Positions 56,612-64,000 of a stretch of DNA of 64,000 nucleotides are shown one piece after another. The DNA is from Plasmopara viticola (lineage: Eukaryota; Oomycota; Peronosporomycetes; Peronosporales; Peronosporaceae). Below the pieces are notes generated by a model. It saw only the letters and a program-made list of their open reading frames with translations. It searched no databases and was not told the origin of the DNA. Location: positions 51,969-115,968 of the forward strand of contig MBPM02000099.1 in NCBI GenBank assembly GCA_001695595.3, in the 5' to 3' direction. Position numbers and translations under genes: made by a program. The number at the start of each line of letters is the position of its first letter. Position 1 is the first letter of the stretch.

Positions 56612-58168
56612 CTAATGCTGTGTGTCCTTTGTTGCTGACTTGGTCTTGATTCCGGTGGCTTCGCGCAGATACTTAAGCATCTTGGTCCCAACTGCCTTCG
56701 TCAGCATATCTGCAAGCTGACTCTTCGAATCGATATATTCGATCTTCAACAGTCCTTCTTGCACGTTCTCACGATTAAAGTGATGCTTGATGTCCACATG
56801 CTTTGTCCTAGCATGGTATCCGGCGTTATTGGCTAACGCAATCGCACCCTGGTTGTCTTCCCAAACCTGTGTGCCTTCAACTTGCTCGTGACCCATGTCC
56901 TTTAGCATTGCCCGCGTCCAAAGAACTTCTTGTGTGCATAAGCTGAGAGCCATATACTCAGCTTCCGCTAAGCTCAGCGCAACTGTCCGCTGGTACTTCG
57001 ACTTGAATACCACTGGTGCGCTAGCAATCATGACCATAATTCCCGAGACGGAGCGTCTGTCATCCGTGTTGCTGCCCCAATCTGCATCCGAGTATGCCTT
57101 GACCGTAACGCTTCCAGTTCCTCGGTAGACGATACCGATTTGACGCGTGGTCTTCAGATACCGTACTACTCGAATTGCTGCGCTCCAATGTTGTAGTCCT
57201 GGGTTCTCCAGAAAACGTGATAGCTGCGTCACCACGTAAGCAATATCAGGCCGAGTGCATGTCGTTATGTACAGCAAGCATCCAATCAAAGAGCGATAAG
57301 GCTTTGATCGCATTGTCGACCGTCCCTCTTCCGTTGTGGGTGACTGCTTTGACGACAGCTTCAATCCTGATACGCAAGGGTTTTCAACACTTTTGGCATC
57401 TTGTTGACCGAATCGCTTGACCACGTCATCGATGTAGCGAGTCTGTTTGATCATCAAAATTCCAGCTGACCTGTCGTGATCAATTTCCATACCCAAAATA
57501 AATTCCGCCTGACCAAGCTCCTTCATCTTGAAAGCATTCTTGAGTACTCCCTTTACTTGATTTATTTCTTTGCTGCATCTTGCTGCGATAATCATGTCGT
57601 CCACATATAGTCCAACGTAAGCAAAACCTTCTTTAGTTCTCTTGACATAAACACATTGATCTGCTCCGCAACTCTTAAAGCCATTCCTGATGAAGACACG
57701 ATGTATTGTCTTGTTCCAGGCACTCGCTGCTTGCTTAAGTCCGTAAATAGCCTTGTTTAGTTGACATATGTTTCCTTGAGCATTGTCGACACCAAGCGGA
57801 ACTTCCATAAAAACGTTGTCCGTCAACACGCTATTAAGAAAAGCCGTGGCGACGTCCAGCTGTTCCATTTGATAGCCACATTCAACACATACCGCGAGAA
57901 TTATTCGGATCGAATTCATGTTAACAACCGGGGAATATGTCTCGAAAAAGTCAACGCCATACTTTTGCTTGAAACCTTTCGCGACTAGTCGTGCCTTGTA
58001 TCGCACGATAGCGCCATTCTGATCACGCTTTTTGGCAAATACCCATCGTGATCCAATTGTGCGTCCAATCTCCCCTCGTGGCTGCAATGTCCACGTTTTA
58101 TTCTCTTCGTGAGAGCGAAGCTCAGCATCCATTGCTTCACGCCATTTCATTGCATCGTCGCTTGCCAT
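56612..58168 (-). CDS. Copia element 3 reverse transcriptase and RNase H
   Basis: This 518-residue frame continues in the same reading frame as the upstream gag-integrase frame; only a TGA and seven codons separate them, and its ATG is an internal Met. The reverse transcriptase spans about residues 20-260, with WVFAKKRDQNG, QLDVATAFLN (motif A, catalytic Asp105) and YVDD at 188-191. RNase H of the copia type follows, with YSDADWG (Asp360), AEAEYMAL (about 400-406), WEDNQGAIALAN and HVDIKHHF. The domains are complete, so enzyme function is possible if it is translated. In normal copia elements this is the C-terminal part of a single polyprotein cleaved by the protease; here it would need stop readthrough or internal initiation. 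Confidence 0.92.
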   Translation of the reverse strand: MASDDAMKWREAMDAELRSHEENKTWTLQPRGEIGRTIGSRWVFAKKRDQNGAIVRYKARLVAKGFKQKYGVDFFETYSPVVNMNSIRIILAVCVECGYQMEQLDVATAFLNSVLTDNVFMEVPLGVDNAQGNICQLNKAIYGLKQAASAWNKTIHRVFIRNGFKSCGADQCVYVKRTKEGFAYVGLYVDDMIIAARCSKEINQVKGVLKNAFKMKELGQAEFILGMEIDHDRSAGILMIKQTRYIDDVVKRFGQQDAKSVENPCVSGLKLSSKQSPTTEEGRSTMRSKPYRSLIGCLLYITTCTRPDIAYVVTQLSRFLENPGLQHWSAAIRVVRYLKTTRQIGIVYRGTGSVTVKAYSDADWGSNTDDRRSVSGIMVMIASAPVVFKSKYQRTVALSLAEAEYMALSLCTQEVLWTRAMLKDMGHEQVEGTQVWEDNQGAIALANNAGYHARTKHVDIKHHFNRENVQEGLLKIEYIDSKSQLADMLTKAVGTKMLKYLREATGIKTKSATKDTQH

Positions 58169-58189
58169 TGCTTGAGTATAAGTAGTCGG

Positions 58190-60706
58190 TCAGTCCATAT
58201 CATCGTCAATATTCACAGCGTAGGCAAGAAAGGCTTCCGCAATTAGTCCATCTTCGTCAATCCTAGCACGCTTTGGAGTCGGTGGGCCCTCACTTCCTTC
58301 TGTTGACTCTCCACCATCGGAACCGTTTCTTAGCATAAGCACTGGTTCACGTCTTACTCGTGTTCGCTCCAATTCAGGCCGAAACACCAAACGATCTTCT
58401 TGTCGCACTTGGGAAGGTTGATGATACTCCGTTAGCTCAAGCCCGTTTCGTACAGGGCTCTCAGAAGGCATTAGCCGCTGTACAACGGCGCTTGGCGTAC
58501 GATTTACATCCTCCATATTGACATCCTCGACTGTCTCTTCGACAGCTCCCATGGGATCGTCCGGAACTGACTGTCGATCCACTTGATGCTGAACATTGAC
58601 TTCATCACCATCCTTAACTACTTGAACAATTGTTTCCGGCTTAAGCTCTTGCGTGTCGTAGATGCCGCCCACCTCACGCTCATCCAACTTTACAGAGCGG
58701 GTCACTTCAATCTTGGCATTCTCCAAGTCAAACACGCGATAGCCCTTGACATTCTCTGCATAGCCAAGAAACATACACTTGAAACTCTTGGGTTCCAATT
58801 TGGTCTGTTTCACATCGTCAATATGAGCGTAGCCTTGCGAACCAAATACGCGCAGGTGATCCATTCGAGGCTTCATTTTGAAAACTAGCTCATACGGCGT
58901 GGTGTCAGGATGGACCGTATTGCTGGAGCAATTAATTAAATAAACCGCTGTATTTACCGCTTCCGCCCACCATTCCGTCGATACGCTCTTGTAGTGTAAC
59001 ATGCTGCGGGCTTTCTCCATAATTGTCCTGTTCATACGCTCCGCTACTCCGTTCTGCTGCGGGCTGTATGGGACGGAGCGCTGGTGTACAATGCCGTTCT
59101 CTTGACATATTCCTGCCATTTTCTTGTTTACGAACTCGGTTCCGTTGTCGGATCGCAAACATCTTAGTCGTGCACCCCACTGGTTTTCGTATAATGTCAG
59201 AAACTCCTTGAACTTGCCAGCCACTTCACTCTTGCTCTTGATCAGAAAAATTGCAACATATCGTGAAAAGTCATCCACAAACGTGAGAATGTATTTGGCA
59301 CCACCCTTCGAGATAGTTCGCATTGGCCCCATGACATCTGTGTGAACACGCTCCAACACACGTGTCGTCTTTGTCATTGAACGAGACGGAAACACCGTGA
59401 TCGTCTGCTTGCCCTTCAAACACTCGGCACACAACTTTTCCACACTTTGCTTGATAATTGGGATACCATTAGTCAATCGCTGTGTCCTGATCAGCGCATC
59501 CTTGCTGGGGTGCCCCATGCGTGCATGCCAAAGCTCCCACTGATTGTCAGCCCCGGTATATTCAACGAGACATGCTTCTTCTTGCTCACAGTCAAGAAAA
59601 TACGACTTTCCAACTTTTGTGCCCGACGCAATTGCTTGCTTCTTGTTCCAAATGACACATGACGAACGCGAGAATTCCACACTCATGCCACGCTCTGCCA
59701 ACTTGCCAACTGACAGCAACCTTCTGTCGAGTCCGGGAATGTGCAGAACTTCAACCATGCAAATCCTCATTCCGTTCAAACCAGTCAATTTTACCGTGCC
59801 GACTCCTTTAACAAGCAACTTCTTCCCGTCTGCAATCGTAACTTCGATGCTAGCTTCTAGGCCCGTGTAATTAAACAAGTCCTTCCTGTGTGGGGTCATG
59901 TGGGAAGTTGCTCCACTATCAATCAGCCATCCTGATGACTTCCCTTTACCAACAGCAAACACCGTGTCGTCGCTGTTGAATCTTTTACCTGCGGGGCAGT
60001 TCCGCTTCATGTGTCCAAACTGGTCACAGTTGAAGCACTTGCCCTTGAATCCGCCGTTATTGCGTGGAGGACCACCCTTTCGTCCATTGTCCCGTCCACC
60101 TTTAAATCTTCTAGCATTTCCATTTCCATTTACGCGAAACGCTTTCTCTGTAGCTTCTTTCCTCTGCAGCTTCTCCGACTCTTTCAGCGGCTTTTCCTTG
60201 ACTTCTATCAACGAAATGTCCCTTGCATTTTCCACAATCGACGAAATCAAGTCGTACTCCGAAGGTAGACTGCTGAGAAGAACCACCAGCTGGCGTGACT
60301 CATCAATTTGCTCTCCCGTAGTCTGTAGTCCCACTACTAGCTCGTCAAAAGAGTCCAGATGCTCTGCCATGCTTGTTCCACTTTCCATCTTGAACTCATG
60401 TAGACGACGAGTCATCACAACACGATTGTGAAGAGTCGAGCGATTGTAGAAATCGCGGAGGGTTCCCCACGCCTCCATAGCACGCGTAGCCGACCGAATC
60501 TTGGTCTGGTGCTGGATCTCAACGCCTTGAGCAATGATGCCTAGCGCCTTGGCATCATTAACCAGCCACGCCTCCGTGACGTCCTTCTCTTCCTTGACGC
60601 CCATGATGTGTCCCAGGAGACCCTTCCGCGCCAGGGTCATCCTCATGTTACACTCCCAGTGGTAATAGTTACCACTTCCTAGGAGGACTTCGGTGCGCTT
60701 GTTCAT
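58190..60706 (-). CDS. Copia element 3 Gag-protease-integrase
   Basis: An 838-residue frame starting at the family ATG 43 nt inside the 5' LTR. Order: UBN2-type gag (about 1-180); basic Gly/Arg/Asn-rich stretch (195-223); CX2CX4HX4C zinc knuckle at 224-237; aspartic protease DSGATSHM at 263-270; integrase HHCC zinc-binding residues His394, His399, Cys426, Cys429; integrase core with Asp457, Asp520 and Glu556 (D-D-35-E); QQNGVAERMNR; then the integrase C-terminal region and an acidic PTPKR linker. The frame ends at TGA at 58190-58192 where elements 1 and 2 have TCA (Ser). Together with the next frame it would give about 1,360 codons. The stop is most simply a recent nonsense mutation; recoding is possible but unsupported. 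Confidence 0.93.
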   Translation of the reverse strand: MNKRTEVLLGSGNYYHWECNMRMTLARKGLLGHIMGVKEEKDVTEAWLVNDAKALGIIAQGVEIQHQTKIRSATRAMEAWGTLRDFYNRSTLHNRVVMTRRLHEFKMESGTSMAEHLDSFDELVVGLQTTGEQIDESRQLVVLLSSLPSEYDLISSIVENARDISLIEVKEKPLKESEKLQRKEATEKAFRVNGNGNARRFKGGRDNGRKGGPPRNNGGFKGKCFNCDQFGHMKRNCPAGKRFNSDDTVFAVGKGKSSGWLIDSGATSHMTPHRKDLFNYTGLEASIEVTIADGKKLLVKGVGTVKLTGLNGMRICMVEVLHIPGLDRRLLSVGKLAERGMSVEFSRSSCVIWNKKQAIASGTKVGKSYFLDCEQEEACLVEYTGADNQWELWHARMGHPSKDALIRTQRLTNGIPIIKQSVEKLCAECLKGKQTITVFPSRSMTKTTRVLERVHTDVMGPMRTISKGGAKYILTFVDDFSRYVAIFLIKSKSEVAGKFKEFLTLYENQWGARLRCLRSDNGTEFVNKKMAGICQENGIVHQRSVPYSPQQNGVAERMNRTIMEKARSMLHYKSVSTEWWAEAVNTAVYLINCSSNTVHPDTTPYELVFKMKPRMDHLRVFGSQGYAHIDDVKQTKLEPKSFKCMFLGYAENVKGYRVFDLENAKIEVTRSVKLDEREVGGIYDTQELKPETIVQVVKDGDEVNVQHQVDRQSVPDDPMGAVEETVEDVNMEDVNRTPSAVVQRLMPSESPVRNGLELTEYHQPSQVRQEDRLVFRPELERTRVRREPVLMLRNGSDGGESTEGSEGPPTPKRARIDEDGLIAEAFLAYAVNIDDDMD

Positions 60707-60728
60707 ATTGGGCGAGAACGTTGCTTGA

Positions 60729-60748
60729 GCTTGTTGCGGCTGTTAACC
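60729..60748 (-). other. Presumed primer-binding side of copia element 3
   Basis: Directly inside the 5' LTR the minus strand reads GGTTAACAGCCGCAACAAG. It is conserved in elements 1 and 2 (one change next to the LTR in element 1). It does not look like the TGGTATCAGAGC complement of initiator Met-tRNA used by many copia elements, so the primer tRNA, or a tRNA fragment, is unknown. Confidence 0.5.
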
Positions 60749-60894
60749 TGTTGAGAAGAAAGTAAAAACCGAAGTGAATATATTTATCCTGACCAATGAA
60801 CGGCTACCATATGTAATTACTAATTGTGACGTTCTTGTAATTACTGTGAAGCCATCCACCTGTTCAACATGCATTCAGCGGTGTAATGTTAACA
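60749..60894 (-). repeat. Copia element 3, 5' LTR
   Basis: 146 bp, TGTTGAGAAG to TGTTAACA, followed outside by GAAAC. As the promoter-bearing LTR it would drive gag-pol toward lower coordinates. Confidence 0.93.
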
Positions 60895-61040
60895 GAAACA
60901 TATCGGTATGTCGGGGCCAAGCGGCTGCAAAATGGAGATAGCAATGTTTATGGATATATTGATCAATTTGCCGGCGCGAATGGGCTTACTATGTCCTGCT
61001 CGAGAGCTTAGCTTTATCATTTGATCAGCTCTTGCAAATG

Positions 61041-62227
61041 AAGGGAGCCGCTAACCTTCCCACATTTTTCGTTTATCCTCTCCAGACCCTACTTTTTCTA
61101 GCCTCCCTATACCATCTCCTCGGTATGTGATTAGCTGGTGAGACACAGTAATGCACAAAAAAGTCGTAAAGCAGAAAAGCAGCGCAATTGGGGGGAAGTC
61201 GAAGGTAAAAATTGAAGACGAAGGAGGAGCTGAAACCAAGGTCGTTATTGGCGACGAATTTGTGCCAGTGTTGCAGACCACAGACAGTTGGGCAGTAAGA
61301 AGTTTTCATGGAGAGCTTCGACTTGGTGGGAACTTCTTATTTACAAGTCAGATTGCGTACCAGATCAAGAGACTTTATTTAGTATGTCTGCAAGAAATAC
61401 AGATTAATGTCGAGACATTTGAACAACAACTTGCAAAGGTCGATGGAAAGCTCGGCATCTGTACGTATTGACCGAGAGTTGGTCGCAGTGGCTGGCTTTA
61501 TAAGCAGGCGAATGTCATGTTCTTAGAAAAATAAGACTCTTGTTCGCGAAAAATGAATTAACTTGAGAAATTTTGGGAAATGATAAAAACGACTATATTC
61601 TGTGCTGATTAAGAACGAACGTAGCAACAGGAGAGTACTGCATAGTTGTAGTACTACAAAGACAGCAACTTTGGCAAGGTACGTGGAGAGATGTATTCCA
61701 GGATGGCATGCTATTTGTACGCTATTTAGAGCCTAATGGAACTTAGCGACCGTTCTATTTTGAGGCTGCTGGTGAAGATTTTTCTATTGTCTACTCTGAA
61801 ACGAACGACGACGTATGCGAGCGCCTGGCTGTGCTTACTGCAGAGTTTGTCAGGCGGTGAAAACGGTAGTTTCCGGCCTTCTGCTGCCCTGCTCAGCTCG
61901 CTATCCAGTACCAAACAATTACAATCGGTGGATGGGTCAAACAGTGCTCGTATTCGCGCTAGCACGAGCGATGCATAGAGCATTCGCATCGTCGCAGAGC
62001 TGCGTCGAGTGCTTCACAAAAGCAAGTTACCAGGGTCCATGAAATTCAAAAGCTTTATCAGCTCTGAAGGCGCAATTTATATGAATATTGAAAGATTGAA
62101 GTTTATAATCTTAGAAATAATAAACGCTCAAAATTAAGGGGTTTTAGCCCTGTATTTGGTAATTGCGGGGTGCTTTAAAAATGTGGGGTGTAGGGGGGTT
62201 AACGAAAACAAAGGTAGCGGCTCCCTT
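61041..62227. mobile_element. Candidate DNA transposon with short terminal inverted repeats
   Basis: AAGGGAGCCGCTA at 61041 pairs with TAGCGGCTCCCTT ending at 62227, and after it both ends carry a TAACC(n)CCCACATTTTT sequence, so the inverted repeat extends imperfectly to about 35 bp. An open frame of 106 residues lies just inside the left end. A target-site duplication is not clear (TGA/TAA-like at best), so the superfamily cannot be assigned. Confidence 0.45.
61151..61471 (+). CDS. Hypothetical 106-residue protein in candidate DNA element
   Basis: It starts at an ATG and is open for 106 codons. The N-terminal third is Lys-rich (HKKVVKQKSS...GGKSKVKIEDEGG), followed by a hydrophobic, more structured part (FHGELRLGGNFLFTSQIAYQIKRLYLVCLQEIQINVETFEQQL). 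I recognise no domain. Its position inside paired terminal repeats suggests a captured or leftover coding fragment. No signal peptide or RXLR-type motif is present. Confidence 0.3.
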   Translation: MHKKVVKQKSSAIGGKSKVKIEDEGGAETKVVIGDEFVPVLQTTDSWAVRSFHGELRLGGNFLFTSQIAYQIKRLYLVCLQEIQINVETFEQQLAKVDGKLGICTY

Positions 62228-63160
62228 AATAAGTTGAGTAGGGTTGTGTCATGTTCGATGTTCACCAATTACTGACAAGGCATAGTTGGAAACGAAAAGT
62301 TGAGGCGGTCGATTTGACGAGCTATCAGAATTAAGTCTATCATTGCGAGCAAAACTCTTACAACATTTGATATGCGAATATGTTTAAAACGCGCACACCT
62401 TTTTTTTGTTCAGAAAGTCTCCTTGGTACCAATTATGTGTAACACCTGGGAGGCCGAAAATGCCGTACCGCCGCATCGAGGCCATAAATCTCACGCGCAG
62501 GAAAGATTGTAGTAGACCAACATCCCGCTAGAGATAGCGCCAGATACGATATTATGCCTTTGAATTGATTAAGTCTCCTGAATCCTTTGCAACATTGTAA
62601 AGTTTTGCCGCCATATCTTCCCGGATTGTATGTTTGGATCGCAGAGCGCCTTCCGAAATCAATTAGTAGACTATATCGACCAACCTAAAGTCGGCACTTG
62701 CCTGCATTATTAAAAAAAATACTCACTCAGCACTTGCCTCCATAATTTTAAGACACATTTAATTCTTTAATATTAAGACACTTTAAGTGGCGATAATGTT
62801 TATTTGAATCACGCAGACAAGTGCTGACTTTTAAAGATACTTTGATAAATGCTGGCAAGCAACAATTTTCTCGATCAATGCATTCTTGGAGTAAGCATAA
62901 CAAAAGTCCTGTCAACTCTCTACAACTATGCGGTCCCTTGTATTTATCTTGTCAGTATTGACCGTGATGTGTAGCTGTTAATTGCATTGGCGTATGAGAG
63001 CATCAGATCACTCTGTGTTCTTCAAACATAATTCTGTCCTCGTCCAGCGGGCCACCATATTAGTGAACGACTGGAGTCCCGTCACTGTCGCTATGTCCGA
63101 AGTCTATAGAGCTTTGTAGTCTAATGCTTGCTAGCTTTTTGTGTACATTGAAAGTGTTGA
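62228..63160. repeat. Reverse repeat B and AT-rich sequence
   Basis: 62440-62660 is a minus-strand copy of repeat B (CGCCGCATCGAGGCCATAAA, AGATAGCGCCAGAT blocks). Nothing else is recognised up to 63160. Confidence 0.4.
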
Positions 63161-63169
63161 ACCATCAGC

Positions 63170-63410
63170 TAAACCACCAAAGGCAAACAAAGAGCACGTG
63201 TAGGGTCGAGACCAAAATAGTATGTTAGAATCTCTTTAAAGGCATAATTATTTCGGTACAAATGAGCTTGTCACTGAAGGCTACCTCGAGTCTCTATCGG
63301 CAGCAGCCCGTAAGCTGTCATCTAGTCGCTTTGATACCATCAAGTTAGACTCATCTTCGAATCTTCAGTGAGAAATCCACTACACTCACCAGTATGTCGT
63401 ATGCGTCGAT
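63170..63410 (+). repeat. Dispersed repeat C, copy 5
   Basis: AACAAAGAGCACG, GTAGGGTCGAGACCA, CTATCGGCAGCAG, TTAGACTCATCTTCGAA and CACTCACCAGTATGTCGTATG blocks match 34655-34890 in order and orientation. Confidence 0.5.
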
Positions 63411-63458
63411 AACATTACTATTTTGTCCCCAAAAGTCGGAATTTTGCCAAGACTGTTT

Positions 63459-63659
63459 CTATGCAAATGAGTGCACTTCAAAACAATCCGTCGAGGCCTT
63501 GTCGATTGCCGAATCGAAGTTCGTCTCTTCTGCAATCGTGCTGTAAACATCCTTAATATTACTCGCTGATCTGCTGATGGAGAACCAATCGACGTCAGGA
63601 TCGGGTGGCATCTGAGGGAGATCTACCTTGGCGCTAAGGAGCCACTTCTTGTCGAGCAT
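63459..63659 (-). CDS. Hypothetical 66-residue protein or exon
   Basis: An ATG-started minus-strand frame with a protein-like composition (DLPQMPPDPDVDWFSISRS, then an acidic helix-like part). It has no signal peptide and no recognised domain, and it is not seen elsewhere in the window. It may be a small gene, one exon of a gene, or chance. The following bases up to 64000 hold no other recognisable feature. Confidence 0.2.
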   Translation of the reverse strand: MLDKKWLLSAKVDLPQMPPDPDVDWFSISRSASNIKDVYSTIAEETNFDSAIDKASTDCFEVHSFA

Positions 63660-64000
63660 TGCTGTTACAGTTTACACTTATTTTTTGGGGGTGTCTCCGT
63701 TCGATACTAGAAGTAGAATATATAGTTAATGAATAGTTTTTAATTATATGGCTTTTAAACTGGCTCGCGCTTCACGAATGAATACATCGTTTCCTGCACT
63801 GATCGATGAACTGATCGATGAAAGTAGCTCCTCAGTCTGTGTCTGTGTGACCTGTATCTCGCTTGAGCTGTCACACGAGTCTATTCTGTGTCCTGGTGCA
63901 GAAATAGGAACGTTAAAAAACGATATTCCCGGCCTGCTTTAAGTTTCTACCAGAGCTCACGCTTACTTGTCTACAAACAAGGTATGAGTTAATATCATAA

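Larger units (their letters stand above)
56453..60894 (-). mobile_element. Ty1/copia LTR retrotransposon, element 3 (nearly intact)
   Basis: A 4442 bp minus-strand element with 146 bp LTRs at 56453-56598 and 60749-60894, TG...CA ends, and a perfect 5 bp target-site duplication GAAAC at 56448-56452 and 60895-60899. I find one difference between the LTRs (A/T near 56534 and 60833), so the insertion is recent. The internal region carries one gag-pol frame from 60706 to 56612 broken only by one TGA. It is the reference copy for elements 1, 2 and 4. Confidence 0.96.

Noticed and set aside
1..64000. CRISPR array, bacterial operon or phage region
   Set aside because: No short regularly spaced direct repeats, no ribosome-binding-site-led gene runs and no phage genes were seen; the content is eukaryotic transposon-rich DNA.

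Overview
The window looks like a gene-poor, repeat-rich, AT-rich piece of an oomycete nuclear genome, most likely a Peronosporales species (Phytophthora or downy mildew). The evidence is an intronless-CDS family of secreted proteins resembling glycoside hydrolase family 131 (GH131) as known from oomycetes and fungi, several Ty1/copia LTR retrotransposons, a SINE-like family, and a Mutator-like element. There are no operons, Shine-Dalgarno sites, bacterial housekeeping genes, rRNAs or recognisable tRNAs. The species cannot be named from the sequence alone.

Host-type genes. The only convincing non-transposon genes are members of one family: about 270-290 aa proteins with a signal peptide and a GH131-like domain. 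Seven copies or remnants are present: 3669-4520 (-, broken), 6423-7307 (-, open), 15027-15881 (-, open), 19566-20379 (-, broken), 39630-40564 (+, broken and interrupted by foreign sequence), 52895-53137 (+, only the 3' end) and 53977-54795 (-, open). Similar sequence continues beyond the coding regions on both sides, so whole gene-plus-flank units were duplicated as DNA and are decaying at different rates.

Mobile elements. Copia elements of one family lie at 7554-11943, 21701-26093 and 56453-60894, all on the minus strand with about 146 bp LTRs. The last is nearly intact: its LTRs differ at one visible position, it has a GAAAC target-site duplication, and its gag-pol frame is interrupted by a single TGA. 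An older relative lies at 31.8-33.98 kb (+). A different, decayed copia lies at 34.9-38.44 kb (+). Four copies of a GC-rich, roughly 300-330 bp SINE-like element with TACAT/TACAA-type tails and 11-12 bp target-site duplications are at 11969, 20893, 34014 and 55128. A short Mutator-like element with long terminal inverted repeats and a FAR1-like zinc-finger ORF is at 26893-27756. A candidate DNA element with 14 bp terminal inverted repeats is at 61041-62227. Two diverged copies of an ORF1-like protein (possibly from a LINE) face away from each other at 46.65-47.73 kb (-) and 50.88-52.37 kb (+).

Other structure. A perfect 57 bp inverted repeat with a 10-nt loop (26120-26243) is built from a dispersed repeat that also occurs, diverged, near 1.87, 14.38, 34.66 and 63.17 kb. 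Degenerate tandem arrays lie at 41.99-42.44 kb and 45.27-45.68 kb. Between these features most of the sequence is decayed repeat with no credible gene. The window is best read as an expanding and eroding family of secreted hydrolases embedded in transposons, with one copia insertion placing an LTR about 250 bp upstream of an open GH131-like gene in the same orientation.
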